The notes beneath the pieces were generated by a model that was given only the letters and a program-made list of their open reading frames with translations, did not search any database and had not been told where the DNA came from. A stretch of DNA of 8,585 nt from Dehalococcoidia bacterium (lineage in GTDB: Bacteria > Chloroflexota > Dehalococcoidia > GIF9 > UBA5629): assembly GCA_012961565.1 (NCBI GenBank), contig DTZC01000194.1:1-8585 (forward strand). Reading direction: 5' to 3'. A program made the translations under genes and the position numbers. Of this stretch, positions 1 to 6,119 are shown one piece after another. Position 1 is the stretch's first letter, and every line of letters starts with the position of its first letter.

Positions 1-1
1 T

Positions 2-1024
2 GGCTGTACCGAGAACTGCATCATCTGCGGGGGCTCGGCTACCGCCTTCAAGGAATGCTATAACCGGAACCAACCAGCATTCCGCTCTGCAGAAGCGGTG
101 GTCAGAGACGTAAAGCAGATTTCACAGTTCAGCAACGGTCCTATCTTCATACTGGGCGACCTCCGCCAGCCGGGAAATGGATATGCCAGCCGACTCCTCG
201 ATTTGCTCGGCAAGAGCCAGGTGTGCAACCAGTTCATCCTGGAGCTATTTTACCCAGCACCAAGAGACCTGCTGCAGCAGATGAGCCTGGCTTGTCCCAA
301 CTTCTGCCTGGAACTCTCTCCCGAGTCCCACGACCCTGAGATAAGAAGAATCAGCGGCAGAGCCTACTCCAACGAGGAGCTGGAGCAGACCCTGAGCGAT
401 GCCCTCGATGTCGGATGTGCACGGTTAGACGTTTTCTTCATGATTGGACTGCCAAGACAGACCCCGAGTTCGGTGATGGACACTGTGGACTACTGCGATT
501 ATCTATTACAGAAGTTTAACCGAGACAAGCGCCTCTGTCTGTTTATCGCACCGCTGGCGCCCTTTCTTGACCCCGGTAGCCTCGCCTTTGAGCATCCCGA
601 GCCATACGGCTACCACGTCCTGTTTCGAACACTGGAGGAGCATCGCCAGGCACTGGCAGCACCAAGCTGGAAATACTCCCTGAACTATGAGACGAAATGG
701 ATGAGCCGCCAGCAGCTAGTTGACACCGCCTATGAAGCCATACTGCGTCTTAACCAGGTAAAGCTCAAACATGGCATCATCTCACCCCAGACGGCTGAAT
801 TAAGCCAGCAACGCATCAGAGCGGGCTGGGAGATGACACAAAAAATCGATGACATTCTGTCAGGTAACAGCCAGGAGGACATAGACAGTCTCAAAGCCGA
901 AGTGGACAGGATAAACATGTTCCCTGTCCCCGAAAAGATGCAACTGGAGGTATCACCGCCTTTCATCAAGCTGAAACCGTTACAAGCCCTGTGGTCATTG
1001 GTGACCCGACGTGGTGAAGAGTAA
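2..1024 (+). CDS. Radical SAM domain protein, 5'-truncated by the window edge
   Basis: The frame is open from base 2 to a TAA stop at 1022-1024, giving 340 residues of a longer protein whose start lies outside the window; the GTG at 98 is an internal valine codon. Fragment residues 2, 6 and 9 form CX3CX2C (GCTENCIICGG), the motif that binds the [4Fe-4S] cluster used to cleave S-adenosylmethionine. Barrel-type segments follow: a strand ending in ILGD near residue 50, ELSPES near 104-109, and GLPRQT near 149-154, which resembles the GLPGQT segment of many radical SAM enzymes. The last 150 residues or so are mostly helical and charged. Many relatives of this type carry a cobalamin-binding domain before the SAM motif; whether this one does cannot be seen. 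The substrate is unknown. The next gene starts 165 nt downstream, probably from its own promoter. The radical SAM call is firm; the subfamily is not. Confidence 0.85.
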   Translation, partial: GCTENCIICGGSATAFKECYNRNQPAFRSAEAVVRDVKQISQFSNGPIFILGDLRQPGNGYASRLLDLLGKSQVCNQFILELFYPAPRDLLQQMSLACPNFCLELSPESHDPEIRRISGRAYSNEELEQTLSDALDVGCARLDVFFMIGLPRQTPSSVMDTVDYCDYLLQKFNRDKRLCLFIAPLAPFLDPGSLAFEHPEPYGYHVLFRTLEEHRQALAAPSWKYSLNYETKWMSRQQLVDTAYEAILRLNQVKLKHGIISPQTAELSQQRIRAGWEMTQKIDDILSGNSQEDIDSLKAEVDRINMFPVPEKMQLEVSPPFIKLKPLQALWSLVTRRGEE

Positions 1025-1090
1025 TGCCCACCCGAGCAATGACTCCACCCCACCATATAGACCGGTTGAGCAGTCCCGCCATCTTCTCAC

Positions 1091-1119
1091 TTGCTGGTAA
1101 ACAATCACAGGCGTAAAAT
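1091..1119 (+). promoter_or_regulatory. Possible sigma-70 promoter for the thiolase-like gene
   Basis: TTGCTG (1091-1096) and TAAAAT (1114-1119) are separated by 17 nt. The -10 box matches the consensus at 5 of 6 positions, the -35 box at only 3 of 6. It lies about 70 nt before the GTG start at 1190, in the only sizeable gap in the left gene cluster. No experimental support; moderate to weak. Confidence 0.3.
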
Positions 1120-1189
1120 GGAGACACCGATGAGCCCCCAAGGCATCCAAGAGGTCTGGGAGCAAAAGAGATAAGACAGGAGGCAAGTT

Positions 1190-2350
1190 GTGTCGATGAA
1201 CTTGAAGGACAAGTACGCCATCGTGGGCATAGGCTACACCGAGCAAGGTCGTGTCCCCAATAGAACAGCACTGAGCTTCTATGTCGAAGCTTGTGCCAAC
1301 GCCATCAAAGATGCCGGTTTGAAAAAAGAGGACATCGACGGTCTAATCTGTTACCGCTACTTTCAGCCAGCCCGGGGAGAAAGAGAGGTGACGCCCTATG
1401 TTACAGCTCAGTGTCTGGGTTTATCCCCGAAATACCTGAGCCAGGAAGCTAACTGTGCCCGCTCCCACCTTTATCATGCACTAGGAGTCCTCGAAGCTGG
1501 ACTGTGCAGTTATGTGGTCATCGCCTACGCGGACAATGCCCTTTCCAGCCAGCGTCTGATTGATGATATAGACCCGGACAAAGCCGTATTCGGGCAAATC
1601 GGTTACCCTGCCGAATACGCTATGGCAGCGCAACGGGCTATGTACACTTTCCGCACCGGACCTGAAACCTGGAAAGAAATCGCAGTCGGACAGCGCAAGT
1701 GGGCTAACCTCAACCCCAAAGCCTATTTCCACAACCGTCCGCTGACCTATGAGGACTATTACAACTCCAAATGGGTGGTGGAACCTTTCAGAGTCCCTGA
1801 CTGCTGTCTTATCAGCGATGGTGGACGAGCCTATGTGGTGACTTCAGTCGAGCGAGCCCGGGACCTGAGACGCCCTCCTGTAGTCATCATGGGAATCGGT
1901 CAGCACAACCCGTCATCTTACATCGACCAGTCCACCTGGATGGCTGGACCCAGCGGTGCCAAGATAGCCGGTGAGATAGCGTTCAAAATGGCAGGAATCA
2001 CCCTCGACGATATCGATGCCTGCGAGATTTATGATTGCTTCACCTACACTGTAGAGCTTACCCTACAGGACTACGGTTTCTTCAGACCGGGCGAGGGGCT
2101 CGACTGGTTCAAAGACGGCACAATTGCACCCGGCGGCAGACTACCTGTCAATACCTCCGGTGGATTGCTCGCCGAGGCTTATTTTATGGGCATGACACCG
2201 CTAACCGAGGCGGTCATGCAGCTAATGGGACGCTGTGGAGACAGACAACTGGGGGCCAGAACAGGTACCAGGGAGCCCGAGATAATCCTGTGCAGCGATA
2301 ACGGTGCCACATTCCAGACCCACTGCTGTACCATTCTAAGGAGGTTTTAG
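1190..2350 (+). CDS. Thiolase-like protein (lipid-transfer/SCP-x-type, DUF35-partnered)
   Basis: A 386-residue thiolase-fold protein of the kind annotated as acetyl-CoA acetyltransferase or non-specific lipid-transfer protein. The GTG start is chosen because AGGAGG (1178-1183) lies 6 nt before it; the ATG at 1196 would be 12 nt away. The N-terminus (YAIVGIGYTEQG, residues 9-20) and EIYDCFT (279-285) are typical of the family. Cys89, in EANCARS, sits where thiolases carry the acyl-accepting cysteine, but the usual CASG context is changed. The region NTSGG (321-325) replaces the NxxGG...GHPxG block and lacks the catalytic His, and the C-terminal CxG is replaced by CSDNGA (368-373). Related proteins act with a DUF35 partner, as in BbsB/BbsA of benzylsuccinate degradation and Ltp2 with ChsH2-DUF35 in steroid side-chain cleavage; such a partner is encoded 6 nt downstream. 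The likely role is carbon-carbon bond cleavage or formation on an acyl-CoA in the cytoplasm; the substrate is unknown. Confidence 0.85.
   Translation: MSMNLKDKYAIVGIGYTEQGRVPNRTALSFYVEACANAIKDAGLKKEDIDGLICYRYFQPARGEREVTPYVTAQCLGLSPKYLSQEANCARSHLYHALGVLEAGLCSYVVIAYADNALSSQRLIDDIDPDKAVFGQIGYPAEYAMAAQRAMYTFRTGPETWKEIAVGQRKWANLNPKAYFHNRPLTYEDYYNSKWVVEPFRVPDCCLISDGGRAYVVTSVERARDLRRPPVVIMGIGQHNPSSYIDQSTWMAGPSGAKIAGEIAFKMAGITLDDIDACEIYDCFTYTVELTLQDYGFFRPGEGLDWFKDGTIAPGGRLPVNTSGGLLAEAYFMGMTPLTEAVMQLMGRCGDRQLGARTGTREPEIILCSDNGATFQTHCCTILRRF
2338..2345 (+). promoter_or_regulatory. Strong Shine-Dalgarno inside the end of the thiolase-like gene
   Basis: AAGGAGGT lies in the last codons of the thiolase-like gene, before the TAG stop at 2348-2350, and serves the DUF35 start at 2357. 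The spacing is about 11 nt, slightly long. Its position suggests that the two proteins are translated from one message in matched amounts. Confidence 0.7.
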
Positions 2351-2356
2351 TCACAG

Positions 2357-2782
2357 ATGACATACCGTAAGCCTTTACCCCAGCCAAATGCAGATACCAA
2401 GCCATTCTGGGATGGCTGTAAGCAGCACCAGCTGCGATTCCAGAAGTGCCGGGACTGCCAGTACGTCCGCTGGCCACCATCCATCATCTGCCCACGGTGC
2501 CACTCACAGGATACGGAGTGGATAGTCGCCAGCGGCAGAGGAAGGGTCTACACCTTCGCTGTCTATCATCAGGCTTTTCACGAGTCGTTCAGAGAAGACC
2601 TCCCATATATAACCGCCATCATCGAACTCGAAGAGGGACCACACCTTTTGAGTAACATAGTCGGCTGCAACCCCCGGGAGGTGAAATGCGATATGCCGGT
2701 CGAGGTTGTGTGGGAGGATATCACCGAGGAGTTTACCCTGCCCAAGTTCAGGATTGCCACCCAGCCAGACGTGAACTCCTGA
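2357..2782 (+). CDS. DUF35 zinc-ribbon/OB-fold protein, thiolase partner
   Basis: This 141-residue protein has the two-part layout of the DUF35 family. Residues 31, 34, 45 and 48 are cysteines arranged CxxC-X10-CxxC (CRDC and CPRC), a rubredoxin-like zinc ribbon. A beta-rich OB-fold follows from about residue 54 to 132, beginning WIVASGRGRVYTFAV and including a VEVVWED strand near 115-121. A helical lead-in (PFWDGCKQHQL, 17-27) is also typical. The length matches the family. In characterised pairs the DUF35 protein binds the thiolase-like subunit and is needed for its activity or substrate access; it has no known catalysis of its own. The 6-nt gap to the upstream thiolase-like gene and the Shine-Dalgarno within that gene support a heteromeric complex. 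The family call is confident; the pathway is not determined. Confidence 0.9.
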   Translation: MTYRKPLPQPNADTKPFWDGCKQHQLRFQKCRDCQYVRWPPSIICPRCHSQDTEWIVASGRGRVYTFAVYHQAFHESFREDLPYITAIIELEEGPHLLSNIVGCNPREVKCDMPVEVVWEDITEEFTLPKFRIATQPDVNS

Positions 2783-2842
2783 TTGACAACCTCCTGCAGA
2801 TAGTCTTCCATCTGAATAAACGGCATGATACCGGTGGCTGCG

Positions 2843-3784
2843 ATGATAGTATCGGCAAGCAGAAGGACAGATATTCCTGCCTTCTATACTGAATGGTTTA
2901 TCAACAGAATTAGAGCTGGCTGGTGTCAAGTGCCAAACCCGTTCAACTATAACCAGCTTTCCTACGTGTCATTGAAGGCACAGGATGTATCCGCCATAGT
3001 GTTCTGGTCAAAAAACCCTCGTCCCCTGCTGAAATACCTCCACGAACTGGACGAACGAGGGTTCAGATACTACTTTCAGTTCACGGTTAACGACTACCCC
3101 AAAATCCTAGAACCGCGGATACCGACACTGGAGGACAGGCTGGACATCTTTCGAGAATTAAGCAGCCGTTTGCAGCCGCTCCGTGTCATATGGCGCTACG
3201 ACCCGATAATAATCTCCAACCTGACTCCAGCTTCCTTTCATGTGGAAAAGTTCTCATACATAGCCCAGTCCCTCAAGGGATACACCAAGCGCGTGATGGT
3301 CAGCCTGGTCAACTACTACCAGAAGACTGACCGCAGGCTGTCGGTTCTCGAAGGCAAAGGTATCAAATTTAGCCGGAATATGCATACTACTGAAATCTCG
3401 AATCTACTTGCCCAAATAGCACGGATAGCTAAACACAATGGTCTCGAGGTTCTGACCTGTGCCGAACAGCACGATTATTCCGGCATCGGGGTTCCACCCG
3501 GGCGCTGCATCGACGGTGAACTGATTAGCAGGATTTGGTCAATCGAAGTAGACCGGAATAAAGACCCAGGACAGCGAGCCACATGTCTCTGCGTAGTCAG
3601 CAAAGATATCGGCATTAACGACACCTGCTTACACGGATGCCCTTACTGCTATGCCACGCGAGACTTAACACTGGCAAAACAGCGGTATCTCCAGCACAAC
3701 CCGGCTTCACCCGTAATTTGGGGGCAAAGCCGACCGCTGTCTAAAGCGGAACAGGTTGACCGGTCCAAAGTCAGGCTTCTATGA
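2843..3784 (+). CDS. DUF1848 family protein with C-terminal cysteine cluster
   Basis: The N-terminal SASRRTDIPAF segment, followed by FWSKNP and WRYDPI blocks, identifies the DUF1848 family, whose function is unknown. Counted from the outer ATG at 2825 (319 residues), the C-terminus carries C254-x-C256, then C268, C272 and C275 as CX3CX2C (CLHGCPYC) followed by YAT. Pfam notes that this cluster resembles the iron-sulfur site at the start of radical SAM proteins, but here it is at the other end of the chain. The start at 2843 (313 residues) is preferred because family members usually begin MI-x-SASRRTD and GGTGG (2833-2837) lies 5 nt upstream; the ATG at 2825 has no visible Shine-Dalgarno. The gene follows the DUF35 gene by 60 nt on the same strand, so it may be co-transcribed. 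An iron-sulfur protein, possibly a radical SAM relative, is the best guess. Confidence 0.85.
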   Translation: MIVSASRRTDIPAFYTEWFINRIRAGWCQVPNPFNYNQLSYVSLKAQDVSAIVFWSKNPRPLLKYLHELDERGFRYYFQFTVNDYPKILEPRIPTLEDRLDIFRELSSRLQPLRVIWRYDPIIISNLTPASFHVEKFSYIAQSLKGYTKRVMVSLVNYYQKTDRRLSVLEGKGIKFSRNMHTTEISNLLAQIARIAKHNGLEVLTCAEQHDYSGIGVPPGRCIDGELISRIWSIEVDRNKDPGQRATCLCVVSKDIGINDTCLHGCPYCYATRDLTLAKQRYLQHNPASPVIWGQSRPLSKAEQVDRSKVRLL

Positions 3785-3931
3785 ACGATTTGCTATCAGG
3801 AAAGTGCGGTAAACCAAGGTAAGAAAAGACCCTCACCGAAATCAGAAAGGTTCTTTCTGCTGCAAGCCTAGGGCTATCAACCAGTTTGTGGCAGGAAAAG
3901 CCTGACCCAGCACTGTCGCCGGTGCGAATAT
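3785..3931. other. Gap between convergent genes with two short hairpins
   Basis: This 147-nt stretch separates the DUF1848 gene (plus) from the TM2 gene (minus), so transcription from both sides ends here. Two inverted repeats are visible: CAGAAAG (3843-3849) with CTTTCTG (3853-3859), a perfect 7-bp stem with a 3-nt loop; and GCACTG (3910-3915) with CGGTGC (3920-3925), a 6-bp stem with one G-T pair and a TCGC loop. Neither is followed by a clear T-run on either strand, so calling them intrinsic terminators is weak. No coding signal was seen. Confidence 0.35.
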
Positions 3932-4129
3932 CTAACTGAGTCTCCCCAACCTATAACTGGCGATGACCACATCGACTAAATACCAGATTCCCAAGCCCCC
4001 CAGCGTTATTAACTTTATAATGCCCCAGCCCACTTCTCCTCGGTAAAAGCGGTCCAAGCCAAGATAACCACCAAGAAAAGATATTATGAGAATAGTCAAC
4101 TGGCGTTGCCACTCCCTTCTGGGCTCCAT
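3932..4129 (-). CDS. TM2 domain membrane protein
   Basis: A 65-residue protein with the TM2-domain layout: a short charged N-terminus (MEPRREWQRQ), a first membrane segment at about residues 11-24, the conserved turn LDRFYRG (25-31), and a second membrane segment at about 35-58 containing the TLGGLGIWYLVD motif (42-53). The N-terminal and C-terminal tails are basic, so a hairpin with both ends in the cytoplasm is likely. The ATG at 4129 is well supported: read on the minus strand, AAAGGAGGT (plus-strand bases 4138-4146) lies 8 nt before it. It stands alone on this strand, divergent from tlyA and convergent with the DUF1848 gene. The biochemical role of bacterial stand-alone TM2 proteins is not known; nothing here points to a partner. 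Confidence 0.88.
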   Translation of the reverse strand: MEPRREWQRQLTILIISFLGGYLGLDRFYRGEVGWGIIKLITLGGLGIWYLVDVVIASYRLGRLS

Positions 4130-4340
4130 CTGCAGGTACCTCCTTTCACCTTATTCCAGCCACAATTTACCACAAGTGCATCGCAGGGAACAACAAGCCT
4201 TTCTACCAGCCCGGAGGCAAAGAGCGCAGAGGGTGCCCTGTTGAAAGCCCGCCGGTACTCGTCTATAATCAGGACAGCCCTCAAGCTTACCTTCTTGACC
4301 TGCTAGGGTGGGGCTAAACCTTGTCTCTCGCAGAGTAGAT

Positions 4341-5078
4341 ATGCCCAAGCACCGTCTGGACAACCTGCTGGTGATGAGAGCGCTGGCTGAAACCAAGAGC
4401 CAGGCTAGAGCCATGGTCATGGCGGGCGAAGTGAGTGTGTCGGGCAAGGTAGTCACCAAGCCAGGCAGTCTAGTTGATGAAAATGCCAGCCTTGAGATAG
4501 CCGAAAGACTGCCCTACGTCAGCCGCGGCGGCATCAAGCTGGCTCATGCCCTGGATGAATTCAAGCTAGATATCGCTTCTCTTATAGCCATGGACATCGG
4601 CGCCTCCGCCGGTGGCTTCACCGACTGTCTGCTGCAGCGCGGCGCCAAACGTGTCTATGCCATAGATGTCGGCTATGGTCAGCTCGACTACAGGCTGAGG
4701 CAGGACCCCAGAGTGGTCATTATGGAAAGAGTAAATGCCCGCTACCCCTTTCACCTACCAGAGAAAGTCAACATGGTGACCATAGATTTGTCCTTCATCT
4801 CAGTTACCAAGGTGCTGCCCAACTTGATAGGTCACCTAGCAGCGCCCGGCTACATAATCGTGCTGTTTAAGCCACAGTTTGAGGCAAAAAGAACCGAGGT
4901 GGGCAAAGGTGGCATCATCAAAGACCCAAAGGTGCACGCCCGGGTCCTGGGTCGTTTCATCACCTGGGCAGTTGACCACAACCTGAGATTACGCGGTTTG
5001 ACTCCCTCACCCATACTGGGCGCCGAGGGTAACCGGGAATTTCTCATATCTTTGGTGCTGAGCCACATGGTGCAATAA
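4341..5078 (+). CDS. tlyA: TlyA family rRNA 2'-O-methyltransferase
   Basis: A 245-residue protein with an N-terminal S4 RNA-binding domain (about residues 1-58, beginning MPKHRLDNLL) and a Rossmann-type methyltransferase domain. The S-adenosylmethionine loop is MDIGASAGGFTDC (84-96), followed by DLSFIS (149-154) and FKPQFEA (176-182). Lys66, Asp149, Lys177 and Glu233 fit the K-D-K-E tetrad of 2'-O-methyltransferases and lie within a few residues of those in mycobacterial TlyA. Family members methylate cytidines in 16S and sometimes 23S rRNA; this affects capreomycin susceptibility. The old name hemolysin is probably misleading. The ATG at 4341 is chosen because the family normally starts a few residues before RLD; a GTG at 4308 would add 11 residues with no family counterpart. 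Neither start has a strong Shine-Dalgarno. The gene is divergent from the TM2 gene and is followed by a hairpin and a hydrolase gene. Confidence 0.9.
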   Translation: MPKHRLDNLLVMRALAETKSQARAMVMAGEVSVSGKVVTKPGSLVDENASLEIAERLPYVSRGGIKLAHALDEFKLDIASLIAMDIGASAGGFTDCLLQRGAKRVYAIDVGYGQLDYRLRQDPRVVIMERVNARYPFHLPEKVNMVTIDLSFISVTKVLPNLIGHLAAPGYIIVLFKPQFEAKRTEVGKGGIIKDPKVHARVLGRFITWAVDHNLRLRGLTPSPILGAEGNREFLISLVLSHMVQ

Positions 5079-5085
5079 AAATGCT

Positions 5086-5109
5086 GCAGCGGGGCTCAAG
5101 CTCCGCTGC
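5086..5109 (+). repeat. Strong hairpin just after the tlyA stop
   Basis: GCAGCGGGGC (5086-5095) pairs with GCTCCGCTGC (5100-5109) around a TCAA loop: a 10-bp stem with a single G-T pair. It begins 8 nt after the tlyA TAA. No T-run follows (CACGACCTTT), so it is not a classical intrinsic terminator. It could stabilise the tlyA message end, attenuate read-through to the hydrolase gene, or be a small dispersed hairpin repeat. Confidence 0.6.
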
Positions 5110-5125
5110 CACGACCTTTAGAGTC

Positions 5126-5908
5126 ATGGCTATTAGGAAAAGAGAGTTTTGGCTTACCGTGGACAACTTGCGTCTCCCGGCTCAGGTCTACCTGCCACAA
5201 CAGGCAAAAGCGGCTTCCCCGGCATTATGCCTGTGTCACGGCATCCCCTCCGGACAACAGCCCAGTCCTGGCGATAGAGGCTACCCGGGATTGGCTGAAA
5301 GGTTCTCCGCTGCCGGCTTCGTCACCATGATTTTCAACTTCCGGGGAACGGGAGAGGCTGAGGGCAATCTGGACATCCGGGGCTGGATACGGGACCTGAA
5401 AGCCGCCATAGACCACCTGGTCAGCATGGAAGAGGTAGATAAATCGCATCTCGGTCTCCTCGGTTCCAGCGCCGGTGCTGCGGTGAGCGTCTATGTTGCC
5501 GCCAGCGACCATAGAGTATCGTGCATAGCCACCTTTGCCTGCCCTGCTGACTTCAGCTTTCTGGCTGATAAGCAGCGAGTCCGTGCTACCATTGACCATT
5601 TCCGCAGTATCGGCGTGATAAAAGATGACGATTTCCCTGCCTCCATCGATGAATGGCTGGACGGCTTCGATATTACGGCACCGATTCGCTGGATAAAGAG
5701 AATATCTCCCCGCCCCATCCTGCTAATTCATGGCGAAAGAGACGACCTGGTACCCCTGGCACATGCCCACAGCTTATTCCACAAAGCTGGCGAACCCAAA
5801 GAGCTCTTAATAATCCCTGGTGCCGGACACAGGCTACGCCTTGAAGAAAAGGCAGTAACTACAACTATAGACTGGATGAGAACAAAGCTCTTCCAGACCA
5901 TCCGCTAA
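5126..5908 (+). CDS. Alpha/beta hydrolase (serine hydrolase, unknown substrate)
   Basis: The protein is 260 residues from the ATG at 5126, or 275 from the ATG at 5081. In the shorter numbering the catalytic triad is clear: Ser115 in the nucleophile elbow GSSAG (113-117), Asp206 in HGERDDLVP (202-210) and His235 in GAGH (232-235). The LCHGIPSG block (36-43) forms the oxyanion-hole region and NFRGTGEAEG (71-80) resembles segments in dienelactone-hydrolase-like and acyl-peptide-hydrolase-like esterases. There is no signal peptide, so it is probably cytoplasmic. The inner start is preferred because the outer one would place a 10-bp hairpin in the first codons and add a low-complexity tail unlike the family; neither start has a good Shine-Dalgarno. 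It follows tlyA closely and may be read from the same transcript. The fold and triad are confident, the substrate is not. Confidence 0.85.
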   Translation: MAIRKREFWLTVDNLRLPAQVYLPQQAKAASPALCLCHGIPSGQQPSPGDRGYPGLAERFSAAGFVTMIFNFRGTGEAEGNLDIRGWIRDLKAAIDHLVSMEEVDKSHLGLLGSSAGAAVSVYVAASDHRVSCIATFACPADFSFLADKQRVRATIDHFRSIGVIKDDDFPASIDEWLDGFDITAPIRWIKRISPRPILLIHGERDDLVPLAHAHSLFHKAGEPKELLIIPGAGHRLRLEEKAVTTTIDWMRTKLFQTIR

Positions 5909-5954
5909 CAGCATTGAGCAATAGCCCATTGCTAGTACGTCTTAACTCAACCAA

Positions 5955-6009
5955 TGTAGGCTCCGACCCTTTAGGGTCGGGTTCCCGGGGCAAAAGCCTC
6001 GGGGCTACA
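5955..6009. repeat. Compact double-hairpin element bounded by TGTAG/CTACA
   Basis: TGTAG (5955-5959) and CTACA (6005-6009) are a perfect outer inverted repeat enclosing two hairpins. The first is CCGACCC (5963-5969) with GGGTCGG (5974-5980), loop TTTA. The second is CCCGGGGC (5984-5991) with GCCTCGGG (5996-6003), loop AAAA, with one G-T pair. A weaker third hairpin, AGCC (6032-6035) with GGCT (6040-6043), lies just outside and also runs into CTACA (6042-6046). The shape suggests a dispersed REP-like or miniature palindromic repeat. Only one copy is in this window, so the repeat status is inferred. Confidence 0.5.
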
Positions 6010-6071
6010 ACCAAAAATAACCCCTAGCCAAAGCCTTACGGCTACACAAACAATCTCAGATGCGCTTTTAA

Positions 6072-6101
6072 TTGACCTCACTGTAGCAAAAGGCTTATAA
6101 T
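6072..6101 (+). promoter_or_regulatory. Near-consensus sigma-70 promoter of the purine operon
   Basis: TTGACC (6072-6077, 5 of 6 matches) and a perfect TATAAT (6096-6101) are 18 nt apart. Transcription would be expected to start near 6108, only about 12 nt before the purF ATG. No riboswitch or long leader fits between this promoter and purF, so any purine control would have to act at the promoter itself, for example through a repressor. Confidence 0.75.
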
Positions 6102-6119
6102 CAAGGTGCAAGCGTAGTT

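Noticed and set aside
1118..1174. An 18-codon open frame (METPMSPQGI...) between the radical SAM and thiolase-like genes
   Set aside because: It has no good Shine-Dalgarno, its start overlaps the candidate -10 box, and so short a frame is expected by chance.
2504..2929. A 141-codon minus-strand frame opposite the DUF35 gene
   Set aside because: The plus-strand frame has the full zinc-ribbon and OB-fold signature and a strong Shine-Dalgarno; the minus frame has no recognisable domain.
4096..4306. Open frames of 62 and 66 codons on opposite strands in the gap between the TM2 gene and tlyA
   Set aside because: Neither has a convincing ribosome binding site or recognisable domain; one runs over the start of the TM2 gene and the plus-strand one is low in complexity. 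The 211-nt gap is better read as a divergent promoter region.
4295..4323. TTGACC at 4295-4300 as a -35 box for tlyA
   Set aside because: No acceptable -10 box lies 16-18 nt downstream.
4151..4459. A 102-codon minus-strand frame across the 5' end of tlyA
   Set aside because: It overlaps a clear S4-domain coding sequence and has no family resemblance; it is a shadow frame.
5917..5933. AGCAAT/ATTGCT hairpin after the hydrolase stop as an intrinsic terminator
   Set aside because: The 6-bp stem is AT-rich and no T-run follows it.
6102..6119. A purine riboswitch or long regulatory leader before purF
   Set aside because: Only about 18 nt separate the -10 box from the start codon, too little for an aptamer.
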